DNA of 64,000 bases from NCBI GenBank assembly GCA_019843655.1, contig JACDQD010000010.1:9717637-9781636 (forward strand), given 5' to 3'. Positions 48,101 to 59,774 of the stretch are shown here, one piece after another (the stretch's first letter is position 1; every line of letters begins with the position of its first letter). The position numbers were made by a program, and so were the translations under genes. The DNA comes from Lethocerus indicus. Its lineage: Eukaryota; Arthropoda; Insecta; Hemiptera; Belostomatidae. The notes beneath the pieces are model-generated. The model was not told where the DNA came from and searched no databases. It saw only the letters and a program-made list of their open reading frames with translations.

Positions 48101-50456
48101 GCTAAACAAAATATTGACTTTCGCCGCGTGTGTAATTTGCGATGAATTAAAGTACACTGGCGGGGTACTTGGGGCAGGAGTCGGCCCCCGGGGAGCTGCT
48201 TAACTCCGCCCCTTTCTATTCAAAGGGAAAGGGGAGTTCTCCGTTCAATTTGCAACCCTTACTGGAGGAGCCCATTCAATGGGGGCGGGAGATCGGAGCG
48301 TATTCGCGGCTTAGGTACGACAAATAGGGCATCAAACGCTCTCCGTTACCGTTGAAATTCGGAGGACGGCTAAATATTTGTCGCCGCGATCAACTCGGCA
48401 TTAATACCGCTTTATCACTTACAGGGAGATGAGGGAACATCCCATCTGTGCCAGCCCAGAATATTGCATTATCAAATAGTCAAAATAGATAATTAAAACC
48501 GCGCAAATAAATGCCGAGAAATCAAAATGTTGTAGATAATAATTCAAGATTACAGCACGAAGGAAATTATACATTTACGACAGTACTGAATAATGGGGAA
48601 CCACCCTCTACTGATATTGAAATTTAACAGTTGCAATAATTAAAAGGTAAATATTATATACATACAGGCAGCTAACGGCGGAAATTGAACCTATCACAAG
48701 GTAAAGAATAACACAAATAAAGGAAATCATTCCTGGCATATGACGGTTTATCCGCTCGCTATGATCATGTCCTTTTTTTTTACTAATGGATATTCTGAAT
48801 CTACACAACAATTCAAAGAGACTATTATCAAAGAATTTATACACAGCGTATTCTATAATTCCCTCTGTTAAATGTAACAGACAGTTGGAGGGAATATAAT
48901 ATGACAGAGAACGCTCCCGGTTTGTGTAAAACAATGAGAGAGTGGTCCAAAACTCCGGCTAGTCGAGCCGTGAACAAAGCGAAAGGGGGCGTTCAAAACC
49001 CCTTTGGCTAATTGGCCTCCCAGCTTCAACGACTTGCTTACTTTACGGTTCCTTTACACTTTCCGATATCCAAACGAAAACAGCGGCCGGACTTTCAAAC
49101 TTTCACGTGTTATGTGAATTATTAACGCAAGACCAGGAGCATCTAGTAGATCGGAGCAGCGCAACTTAAGTGGTTGATGTACTATCAAAATAGCAATTGG
49201 TACAGGTCAAACCAACTGAAATATTCTTCTATTTATTATCCAACATATTTGAGGCTTAATATAATAATTTTGATAATATTTTACTATCCGAAAACAGTAC
49301 GGGGAAGCACAGCGAGAATCGATGCGCAGGCGAAAATCAGGAGACCTCATCTTTTATACATTAACTGCCCGAATCGACTCAATTTCGGGCCGGCGGGTTT
49401 TTACCTCGTCCCGAACGTTTAACGATTGCTCGGCGGAAAGCCCCATACATATGAATGAAGCCCAACGTTAATGGGAAAAATTCGCACTTCGCCCCCATAA
49501 TTTTTTAGACACGGCCGCTAAAACAGCGCGCTAATTGAGGCCGCCGGTTGAATCCACAATTTGAACAGGCGGGCGTTTTGTACAAAGTCGAGTGGGACAA
49601 GAAAAATGACCGGATATCTCCAAGCACATAGGAAGCGGTAACTCCAAGCTCAGGTTAGGGAATCATCTAATCTGTGTTATTAATTATTGATAACTAATAG
49701 AACGGGAATGCGGTAAAGCCCATTTTATAAGTAGGGATGACAAAGAATAAGTTCCACTACTATAAACTCCCTTAATAATTTCCCCAATTAACACTGAATT
49801 CCATATAATTTTGGATCCAGATAAATTCATGAGCCACAATTAGATGCCTCCTTCGTATCTTATAACCTGTGATTAGGAAACTTGTACTATTAATACCCTT
49901 CTCAATAATGCATATGATCGGTAACATAACAACATACTGAATATAAATTATCGTCCCCCCGTTGTTAGCAATTACATCAGAAGCAATTTACATAATCTCT
50001 AGTTTCACGCCATATTTGTTTTACTCATACTTATTCAGTAATTTTTTTTTAGGTCGACAACTAGTTATCGCCGAGTGATGATAATGTGTCAGCCCGAAAC
50101 TGGTTCGCATTCGGAGTAAACTAGTTAAGAGATACATGAGGCTAGTGTACAGAGCACCACTTAAAAGCATTAAGCAATTAAGAAATCGTTGAATGTGACA
50201 CTATAATTGAAGTGATAGATGTGCGGCATTGCTCGGTAACTAGAGCAGAAATAAAAAAATCTGATTAACTCTAGTACATTTCAACTGCGTAACTTGTTCC
50301 TGTACTCTCTATGAAAAATGAATTTAGAATGCTGCATGCCCATGTATAATGAACAAAGTTTAGTGGTTAGAAGTGAGGACGGTTATTCCCCTGTGATAGA
50401 GGCTCGAAACAGCTGAGGGAATTCGCATATGCCAAGGGATTCGGCCCATTAATAAT

Positions 50457-50500
50457 TAGCTGAGTTGTTGGAATGACGCGCTGTAAACGGGTTCGATTTT
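50457..50500 (+). repeat. tRNA-derived SINE head (A and B boxes)
   Basis: The A-box-like sequence TAGCTGAGTTG (50457-50467) is followed 33 bases on by a B-box-like GGTTCGATTTT (50490-50500). The T-arm ACGGG, TTCGATT, TTCGT pairs at five positions including two G-T pairs. The spacing is too short for a full tRNA and no acceptor stem is seen, so this reads as a shortened tRNA-like SINE 5' end. No 3' tail or target duplication was found. Confidence 0.4.
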
Positions 50501-52671
50501 CGTTGAATTGCAAATTTCAACCAACCAAACTTAAATATTTTGAATGGAATCAACACAACAACCCTTCGCCAGGAATATTACCGAAACAAACGGCTTATTC
50601 AGCCAAGGTTTCGGCCAAATGGGATGCTGACAATAGAAAGTAGCTATTCAACACCGCATATGGACTGCTCTATATATTATAAATAAGATACGGCCATAAA
50701 ACGAAATATTACTTTAAAATCTGTTGTAATATCAATTTTATTCATCTTATACAGGCACATTATCAAGTCATATTTGAAATAGAATTTTTTTAACGAAAAA
50801 TATCTTAAAATATTGTTTTAAATTGTATTACATTTTAATATTTTATCATATGCCAGTTAAGAAACCGGCGCGTTTCTACGATAAATTCATGTTTTTATTG
50901 TTTTAAAGAGAGTCTGAAGATTAAGCGCATCCGGTATATCATACCCACAAAACACAGAGAAATTCGAACTCTACCAGTTCTCAATCATTTTTATTCTGTT
51001 AAAAATTTAAATTCATTTACACATGTGGGCGATCAGTTCGGTTTCACGCCCTTCGTTCCGAAAAAAAAATGATCCAACAGAGAAGCCGCTAAGTAATTGT
51101 GCAAATTGCCAGATGTAATCGGCGCCGTTAATTAATGGGCATAAATTGAATTAATAACTCGGGCAGAGGACGAGATCGGACAGTAATCCCTGTAATTAAA
51201 CTTACAATAGGGGGCCCACAGCCAGGGGGCACTTTCTAAATTGGCAAGTTTTCGCCGCCAGACATCCCGCCGGGGAATTCTTGAGGAGATCCCGCAACTT
51301 CCATTAACATTCTTCATTGATTAAATGCCAGTCCACCGGCCTCATATCCAGCATAGACGCTCGGGGGTTCCAATTTTTTGACTCCAGCCAGGTAAACGAC
51401 GAGTTTCGGCGATATTTCTAACCCGACCCATTACAATGTGAGTTAGAATGGTACTGTTCCTAGGCAACGGGATTGATTGTATTTTAAAACTTAACTGGAG
51501 CGTACGGAACTGAGTTGTGTGTATACACCGTCGAACAGTCTAACTCCTACGAAATTCAATCATTGAACAAACTATCGTCATTCGTAAAAACTTATGTTCT
51601 AAATGCACGATTTGTTGTCCGCTCGTGAATTAGCAGCTTCCCGATGTCACTGAACTGGTCCAATCTCAGACCTAACGAGAGAGACGAATAAATATTCTTA
51701 GAACTTAGACAATTTCAGTCATGAACTAGTAATTATGAAAAGGGGCGAATTTATCTCTTCCGTGATCATAAAATAACTACTTCCTTCGATTCTTTTTTGA
51801 AGATTTTCCCGTCGTCGTTATCTTCCCGTTCAAATCATTTTCTCAACGTCGGCATCTCAAGGATCCGGCGAAGAGTACTTGGGGGGGGGAGAAATTGATT
51901 TATTTGAATAAGGCATTACTTGAAGGCGTTAAAGCCATAAATCAGGCTTTTATTTCTCTGAATTTGAATATTTCACTGGCCAATTTCTTAAAAAAAGGAC
52001 CGACGATCACTCGTATCAATTAAAAAAAATGACTACCGCAAAAAGAGTGTCCTACGTTAATCGTCACTAATCGACAAACAATGAATTCGTCGGTCCAGAA
52101 ATTCCAAAATAGACGTAATAATATCTCATTTTAGTGTTAGTTTTAACTGAGCAATCATGAAACTTCTGACAGTATTCCCTAATTTGATTTGTGTTCACAA
52201 GTTTATTAAAACGAAGACCTCAGGACATGGGCAAAATAAACATTTGAACTAGTTATGTAGGCAGAGAGACATTTGATTTGCCCTTGTACAAACGGGCACG
52301 GCAAACGGTATCGCGACAAAGTGAAACACAATTTAAATTTATTATCGGCGAAATCGGGGAATCGGGGCAAAACGGCAGTGTTAATGAGGAACAGAAACGC
52401 TAATAAAAGCCGGCAGATTTTGATTTGGGAATAAGTTTTGTTGTATTTATTAGTTAATTAAAGGCACAAAATCAAATCGACAGGAATACGACTTCCGATT
52501 TGAATTACTGAATCCGGTGTTTACGCCCAATCAGTTGTCGATTCAAGGTATTGATTTGTCCGGATTTAAATGAACCGGAAATTAATCTAGATTCAGGGAC
52601 AACATGCATATTCGTTTTACCCGTAAATATATTTGATTTGTAAACTGAATAGAAGTGTGAAACGTACTCAC
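50501..52671. other. AT-rich intron-like stretch
   Basis: No gene seen. GC-richer patch near 51130-51420. An X-box-like site, gttcctaggcaac, is at 51456-51468. If the minus-strand exon at 52672-52782 is real, this is the first part of its downstream intron. Confidence 0.45.
51456..51468. promoter_or_regulatory. RFX-type X-box, short spacer
   Basis: gttcctaggcaac has two opposed RFX half-sites with a one-base spacer. Second such site in the window (see 45116). Motif match only. Confidence 0.2.
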
Positions 52672-52782
52672 CAGTCTCGAAGAAGGATGTTGAAATCCCC
52701 CTGGCCACGGGATTCACTTCATGCAGAAATTCGGCCCTAACTCTGCTGCTGTTCCAATCAAACCGGTAACCACCATAGTCAC
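52672..52782 (-). CDS. Best candidate protein-coding exon (111 nt, minus strand), family unrecognised
   Basis: On the minus strand the acceptor tatatattttttcag (to 52783) is followed by 111 nt and the donor CTG|GTGAGT (52672/52671). Only one frame is open. It enters with two bases completing a split codon and leaves one base over, a symmetric phase 1-1 exon that could be skipped without a frameshift. The 36 full codons read in order DYGGYRFDWNSSRV, RAEFLHEVNPVARG, ISTSFFET. The residue mix (aromatic, charged, one NSS glycosylation-type motif) looks like a folded, perhaps extracellular, domain, but I cannot name the family. No start or stop codon is expected within it. The recursive splice sites at 32.7 and 8.1 kb lie downstream on the same strand. 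Confidence 0.45.
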
Positions 52783-54469
52783 CTGAAAAAATATATATAA
52801 TTAATCATTTCGTGTCCTATACTGTCGGATACGGCCGCACGCGTTGCCGAAGAGGAGAAACAACATATCAAATTGTCGCTACTGAAAATTACAGTAGTGA
52901 GGACGGCCTGAACGGAGCAATGCATCGGACTTTGATTAAAACGTTTTCCAATGGCACAGGGCAGCCAACAGATGTGGACCGCCCCCACAATTCAATCGGG
53001 CCTGAGTCGGTCCGGGTTTTTTCTGCCCGCCCCCGGCCGATATATATTTGCTCCGTTTTTCACCGCCGCCCCACCACCACCCCCAGTGTATCTCGGTGAC
53101 TCATTCCCGAACCGAATTTTCTACTCAATTCTAAAACCCGGTGTCCGATATACGGGCTCGAAACACGTCCATAAATAACGCCCTGAACCTCCCCACCCAC
53201 CTTCGGTTACAACACAGCCGGATACAAAAAGACACGCCCTGCCGGCGTTTAGAGTCGGGATTGTCCAATTCGAAATTATCCGACGGCAAAAGAATTTCAC
53301 CCCCCCAGTTTTTTATTCGTTCGATGGATTGTTTTTGTTCCCAATCTCGAGAGTCATCACTCTCGCAGCGGCGAGAACACCAGGTCAGTAATATTGCACA
53401 CTTGTGGTGCTAAATATACTGCAAGATATTGTCAGCGTACAAACTATATTGCATTCTACGTATCACTAACGAAATACATGATAAGATTGTGAGAAACCTA
53501 ATGAGGGAAGCTAATGAGCTTATTGGAGGGGAACCCAACTGTCTAAACCCCTTTTTTAAATTTTACTTATTTTCTCGGTATGCTTCAATCACGTGGCCAC
53601 TATCTATCCGTCTAGAATATGGTCCGGAACACACACAGAAGATCTCAAGAATGATACTGTCGCGTTAAATATATTTTTGAACTTCAAACGAGTGAAGGAA
53701 ACAACATGTAGCATTGAATAGACACCAGTTTTCTCCTCGAATTTTCTGTTAGGCCCGACCGTCCCTAAGTATAACTCGCGGCGGAGTTAATACCATAGAA
53801 ACAAACATTCGCGGGAGCCGGTTAATTTCTCGGTTGGGGGACCACTAATAGGCCGGCCGAGGGCCGGGGACGAGGTCGCTCCGGTCTTCCCACGCCGGGT
53901 CTCCCTCTAGCCAAGAGCGCCGACATACCTACCGGTCGGCTTTCCAATAAAATAACAGCCCCTAGAGAAAACTGACCGGGAAATCGGAAAACGGTCGGTC
54001 GAAGGTGCGAAAAAATCTTGATTTTATAAAAAGAAATACTACCGAAAAAAATAGTTAAAAAATTCAAAATTAAAGTGGTGATTACTCAAGATTTAAGATC
54101 TTTTTTTGTACTCAGGTCATTAACAAGTTACAGTCGGCTTTTCTCAGACTACTGAAAAGCCGCAGATAAATAAATTCCGACCGATGAATTCCATAAACTG
54201 GAGAAGCACTAACAAAGTCGCATTTTAATAAAGTGAATTCCCGAGTCGTTGTTACGAGTTCGAGTTTTGATAACTCCTTCTGTAAAACAAAATTGGATGA
54301 CTCCAGACAAACTCCGAAACATCAGCCGAGTTTATTAATATTATATTCTTCTTCTTTGAAATGACCGTGATTACTGTCCATAATTCTTATGTGTCCATTC
54401 AACCGCCCAATCGCGGCTTGTTCACACGTGCAGCAACACTAAAGCGATCCCACCCCCAAGGCCACTCAC

Positions 54470-54514
54470 TGCCTTTTCCCACGTCTGATTCGTCAAGTGT
54501 TGAACGGTAACCGG
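54470..54514 (-). CDS. Candidate 45-nt micro-exon (minus strand), weak
   Basis: On the minus strand gctaaacctctgttctcag (to 54515) precedes 45 nt and the donor GCA|GTGAGT (54470/54469). Two frames are open. One is phase 1-1 (GYRSTLDESDVGKG) and would join the exon at 52672-52782 through a split serine codon. Frame compatibility and short length make this easy to obtain by chance. Confidence 0.15.
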
Positions 54515-55400
54515 CTGAGAACAGAGGTTTAGCGTTAATTAATTCAACAGTTTTTATCTTTTCGTCCCTGTGAAATCTACACTGGAATCCGCTTGAAAGT
54601 TTTCGGAATAAATTTCCGTTTTTAAGACAAAAATATTCCTACCTCCTGTATGTATTTGTTATTCTAACAACAATTTCAACGTAAAACCATGTCACCGAAT
54701 AGATTGAAAATCGTTAACTATTCTTTTGAAAACGTTTTCTGAATGTTTATTTTAGATTTACAGCTAAAAACTGGCTGCATATTACTGACGGAATTCTACT
54801 GACTAGGGCGAAAAGTGGAGATCGGTCTGCCTTAAGGTTAAATAGGTAAATGTATATAAAAATCGAGGGTAAGAATGACGTTCCTAAAACCTACTAACTC
54901 GGTCATCCTATTCGTATGGTTGCCTCTTTAAGCTTTATCAGGGAAACCTAAACTTTCAAGTTAATTGCATTCCTACAGCGAATTGAAGCGATTGGTTTAT
55001 AACCTTGGGCACAACGAGTTTATTTGCGAAAATTTCCTGTTCGTAAAGAAATACTTAGGAGTACAATAACACTGAAACAATTAAGCTGAGAATTAAATCA
55101 GTTAAAAGAACCCGGCTAAGGAAAATAAAACGCCGGGGAATTTAAATCGCGCTTTAAAATTAACGACCAACACAGAAAAGAGGAATTAACAAGTCTAAAA
55201 CAAAGATTAAATATTCTCTCATTACGCGCCCATCTAATTGTTACCCTGTAAGTCTACAAGATATCCACGACAGTTCACTAATGCATCAACGTAACTGATC
55301 CGCATCAGTTTGCTATAGCAACATTTCAAAGTCATCGGCTAAACCCTCAACTTAAGTCCGGGAGTTAACAATAATTAGTGGAGAGGGCCGGCTTGATCAG

Positions 55401-55459
55401 TGGGACAAGATCGGGTCCAATTAAGCTAATTAAAATTAAGTTAATTAAAATTTGTCCCA
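55401..55459. repeat. Short inverted repeat around a TTAATTA cluster
   Basis: tgggacaa (55401-55408) and ttgtccca (55452-55459) are exact reverse complements. The 43 bases between them hold repeated ctaattaaa and gttaattaaa motifs of homeodomain-binding type. It may be a regulatory cluster or a small foldback remnant. Confidence 0.3.
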
Positions 55460-56067
55460 ATCCTATCATTTGACGATTTGGAACTGGAATTGTGTGATCT
55501 AATTTGGAGAAAGGATCCGACCGATTTTACCTTAGCCTAAATCAATTAAGAGCAACAAGAAGAATTTAATCGGCTTTCTAAAGCAATAATAACCGAAAGA
55601 TATAATTACAAAAGTGAGCTAATAAATCACATTATTATATTAAAGAACAAGCGTCAGGTGCCAGATTTTTCAGCCTAGTAAAACAACCTGGGAATTATAT
55701 TTTTAAATGAAAGAATACAATGAGGCAAGTTAAACCGAATCTTGCTAAGTGATTCAAAAGAACAATTTTGCGACATGAAAAACATAATTGTCCCGGAAAG
55801 GTGATACGCATCTAAAATTATGTCGATAAGCAAATTGGACAGAGCATTCACAATTCGGTACACGCCGGTAAATTAACATAATACAGCGTATGGTTTACAA
55901 CTAATTTATATTCCGTACTGCGCGCATCTCAGTCGCATGCATCAACGCTTAACTCAACTGTCCCGCACCCGGGATTCAGAGACATCTGCAGTTACAGTGC
56001 AGACAGGATGCTACTCCCCCCCAACCCCAACCCCAACAACAACATGCTCGATGTCCTCATTAATCTA

Positions 56068-56105
56068 TAGGAGATGGCGAGAAACCGATACCGGTTCAGC
56101 ACAAT
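56068..56105 (+). repeat. Decayed hammerhead-like core (closed helix III variant)
   Basis: ggagatggcga followed by GAAACCG, ATAC, CGGTT, CAGC. It shares the GAAACCGATACCGG variant with 449-500 and so belongs to the same subfamily. Helix II is deleted on its 3' side. Confidence 0.45.
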
Positions 56106-56654
56106 AAACTCGGGGGTCACCACACAGTTATAGTTAATTAATCAGTGTTTGGATGTACGACCCTAAACAGATTACAACGATAAATGACCGAAGCCACAAC
56201 TCGAATTGTCACTAACCAATGGATCGCCGAACGAAAACTTCACTAACCAGGAAAAAAGCAGTGCTGCTTTTTCGTAAATGTTTTTCGTAAAAGAATTCAC
56301 GTAAAAGATTCACGGAGCGATGGACCGAAAATCAAATCGGGATGGGGGGAACCGCTCGAATTTCATTAACGGCGCCCTTTCTTTTCGCAGAGTCGGCGAT
56401 GACTCCGGTTTCAATTAGAACTTTCCACCCCCCAACGCCGTGTGTATAAGTTGGAAATATTGCATTTAAATGCATAGGCAGCGGCGCCCAATGATCTTTG
56501 TACTTTGAGTACTTTAAGAACCTGATTGGAATGCCTGTTTCACCAGGCACTCAATATAATTTACAAGACAATAGTGTTCCTAGTTCAAAATAAGTTAAAA
56601 TAAATTCATTAAACAAAATACTGCTTCACCCCAAACAGCACACAGTAAAGCAGA

Positions 56655-56765
56655 GTGACAGTGAACAAATGAGCTGCCCACTGATGAAAGAGCTACTGAC
56701 GATGGCGAGTAGCCGAAGACAGCGAGGAGACAAACTATGTTATTATTATCACTCGTAAACCAAAT
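56655..56765 (+). repeat. Old copy of the hammerhead-like repeat
   Basis: The order gtgacagtg, gctactga(c)gatggcgag, agccgaa, cagcgaggagacaaa, ctatgttatt, ctcgtaaacca follows the full-length copy at 33765-33938 with deletions. GAAA has become GAAG and the GGTCTAGC block is missing. Confidence 0.55.
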
Positions 56766-58916
56766 TTGTTATTAGCATTAGGGTTTGGTCGCGGAAAACT
56801 ATTGCGGAAAATAGAGGTCCGCTATCGGGAAAAAGTTTGGAAAAGGCCAAAAATGCACAGTTGGTCCATCCAGGACGACCGTGTGAGCTTGCGAGTCGCG
56901 GACAGTATCGCTAAAAGCATTCGGCTATAAAACCAAATGAAAGGTCCGCGACGCCCTCACCGTCCTAAAAGGGGGGAGGTCTTCTCCTTTACCGGGTCCG
57001 ATTTCAAAACAACCCACCGCCCGAAATGGGGCAAAACTCATCGATAATATACGCTCCGATAGTTTAAAAATAATTTCGCAAAAATACTCGCAAAAGTAAA
57101 ATTGCTTATTTCGTTACAAGAGTATTTTCGTTTCTCGCTCAACTAATAGTTCTTAAGATAAATCATACTGAAAACATAAACCACTTGGTATTAAAATTAG
57201 TAATGGAATGCTACAGAAATTCGAACGCCCAAACAACGCTATTATAAATTATTCGGCGAAATTTATTTCTTTAAATTATCATTGCATCTTTTTACAAGTT
57301 TATATACACCCGAAATTGTTTCTATTCTTCTGATAATTTTGTACTATTTTGTATGGCCAAATCAGGTGATAGAGTCTATAACACAAAATTTAATTATTTA
57401 TCCCTTCGTATTGTGCCGGAACAATAAAAGCTGGTCCAATATTAAATTCAGTAGAATGGCGGTAGGCAATAACCCGGAAACGATATTGCTCGTACCGCTT
57501 GGTATAAAGGCTGCACTTGAAATTCCGCAAGTGCCAGAACACTGTGAATTAAAAGGGCGGCAGCGCCCCCAAAAGGTGAACATATTAAAGACAATAAACA
57601 ACTTTTACGCCTACGCCTGAAAAGCGATCCTCAAATGCGAAGCTCCTGTTACAAGGGCCGCGAAAATTCACACACTCCGGGTACGACAAACACAATGTAC
57701 CGAATACGAATTGCGGGCCGTTATAACATTACCGTACAGCTCTATTTTTAATCAATGATTTCGCTTTTAATGGGCGATAACAGAAACAAGCGAAGCGCGA
57801 ACGGCTGCGCCAATTGCAACCGGTTTAGAATTACAAATGAGATGGAAAGCCTTCGGTCTCTTCCGTTCTTCCCATCAGATCTACGAATACAAACGGCAGC
57901 ATTAAGTTTTCCTGAAGTTGTATTTCTGAACATGCTAACGTATTTTTATCAATAATTTATTCGAGTTTTACCCAGATTTCCTTTGTAGAATAATGTTGAA
58001 AAATAACAGCTGTATTATTATTTTATTCCGCTTTTCTATTTTATTCAAAACTATCTAATCGAGAGCGAAGAAAATTATTTAGAGTACAAATGTTTATAGT
58101 TTTAAAAAAACAATGAATCCTTTCCGTTAGCAGGACTACAGCACAATTCTTGTTTTCTATTTTTATTTTAAGCCGCGACTACAATTTTAACAATAAAATT
58201 TACCGACAGTGTGATTTGATAAGATGAATGAACTTTTGTTCATTTGGTTTGCACCAACCCATAATTTGTTTTCCCCTGTGCTAAATGTCTAGTAGCCGAA
58301 TGGGGGGACTTGTAATAACTTCAAACTTCCCCCGCCAACCAGAGCAGGTGTTCACGTGTCAACTCGGATAGCCGAGCCAACTTCCAAACTGCCGCCCCTC
58401 TCGGCCTCTCTCAAGAGCGAATTTCTCAGCTCGATCCGAGGAGTTTACCGGAGGGAGGGGGGCGGCCGAAGTTTCCTACTTTGTTTAGGGCGAGAGACAA
58501 AGCGAGCTTCTTTCTTCCCCGCAGGTTGAAGGAGGCCGAGTGGAACGCTCCGAAACTGACCCGCCGGTCAGTCAAAACTGACGCGGGGGGACGACGAAAA
58601 ATAGTTCTACTCCTTACTCGGAAAAGGCTCTTGCCTGGGAATAATTTTCAGAATGTAACCGATTTCGTAAAATTGAAGAAACACGTCGTTATCAATTGTC
58701 CACAACAAGAAGTATACGTGGCGGGGGCTGTTCGCACAATAATATTGTGATTGGTCAAAGAACATTTAGGAAAAATAGCAAATTTCAATTTCAATCCGGG
58801 AATTAACCCGAAGTTCACACTTCTTCATTTTAGAGTGTATACTAGAAACGTGGTTTGAGCTTTACTTAAAAATCAGTAGTAATTATTCCGAGATATTTGT
58901 TGGCTATTCGGACCTA

Positions 58917-58956
58917 GACCGGTTTCAGTTTTACCACCATCCTCGGTTAGACTGCA
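58917..58956 (-). repeat. Diverged hammerhead-like fragment
   Basis: The minus strand reads CCGAGGA, TGGTGGTAAAACT, GAAACCGGTCTAGG. The GAAACCGGTCTAG block is intact but the CTGAAGA box is altered. This may be a different subfamily. Confidence 0.4.
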
Positions 58957-59105
58957 TTAGCAGCGAAACGTTTTTACGACCTGTTGGCAAATAAAGTTTC
59001 AAGTTTTGTCTGAATTGAATTCCAATGACCGAACTCTATGTTTTATAAAATAAAGTACCAGCGGGTTGATCAAGCGGAGACGGACGGGGCAACGAGCGCT
59101 AGACG

Positions 59106-59178
59106 CCGATCGAAATTCAAACAAATCACTTTTACGACTCCGCCGACGTCAGAGACGTCGGAAGTCCCAATAACCGGG
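59106..59178. repeat. Local duplication, copy 1 of 2
   Basis: Two blocks match the segment 59690-59774 in order and orientation: aaatcacttttacgact (17/17) and gtcggaagtcccaataac (17/18), starting about 590 bases apart. Between the blocks copy 1 has the perfect hairpin ccgacgtc, aga, gacgtcgg (59143-59161), while copy 2 has unrelated GC-rich sequence. Confidence 0.6.
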
Positions 59179-59570
59179 CTCTGATTCACTATCTTAATCT
59201 CCAGTGGCCCTGTGTACAAGACAACATGATACTGCAAAGATACATGGATTTGAAACGAAGCACTAAAAGCACAATCATATAATTAGAGCAACAAAACTTT
59301 AAAAGCGTTGGTAACAATTTCGTTTTGTATTAATGCACTGGCGTTAACGAACCGTTCGCAATTAACCGCGGGGGCCGCGGTGTGCGGGCATAGTTTAGTC
59401 ATACAAGGTTGCGTCTCAATATCATAAGATTAAAGACGTACATTATATAAAATTCAGTTTAAGTGAATCCTTAAGAATGCGTCGCAGTATAGACAGAAAA
59501 GTTATGCTGACCAGAAAAGAGAATGACTTTAAAAAAACACTTTACCTACAAGTAACAGCGCAATGCTACT

Positions 59571-59625
59571 CTCGATGATGAAAGGTTGAAACCGGTCCAG
59601 CTCAGCGAGCGGAAGCAGAAGAGTG
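59571..59625 (+). repeat. Diverged hammerhead-like fragment
   Basis: caatgctact then gatgatgaaaggtt, GAAACCGGTCCAGC, cagcgagcgg and agcagaagagtga follow the family order. The CTGAAGA box and helix II are not intact. Confidence 0.4.
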
Positions 59626-59689
59626 ACCACATTTATACCTTAAATTACGTACATAACGGAGCGTTATTCGGTATATCCGTATACCAGAG

Positions 59690-59774
59690 CCGGGAGATCG
59701 GAATAAATCACTTTTACGACTTCCTCCCGCGCCTGGGGTCGAGGGAGCCCCGTCGGAAGCCCCAATAACAGGGT
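59690..59774. repeat. Local duplication, copy 2 of 2
   Basis: Partner of 59106-59178 (see there). It lies in a GC-rich island running to about 60070. Confidence 0.6.

Larger units (their letters stand above)
42170..50456. other. Spacer with GC islands and simple repeats
   Basis: GC-rich islands lie near 42690-43130, 43680-43870, 43940-44560, 45000-45280, 46360-46790, 47440-47660, 48160-48420 and 49290-49600. A GA microsatellite is at 42898-42925. Open frames up to 113 codons (42791-43132) span the GA tract and are not credible genes. An RFX-type X-box is at 45116. A hammerhead-reminiscent fragment lies near 50070-50113 (GTGATGA ... CCGAAACTGGTT), too diverged to assign. Confidence 0.45.

Noticed and set aside
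50070..50113. TGATGA ... CCGAAACTGGTT as another hammerhead-like core
   Set aside because: Resembles the family only loosely. Helix I and helix II pairing are not convincing.
58522..58750. Plus-strand open frame after the strong acceptor-like tract ttctttcttccccgcag
   Set aside because: No donor with a consistent frame and no homology recognised; the region is GC-rich.
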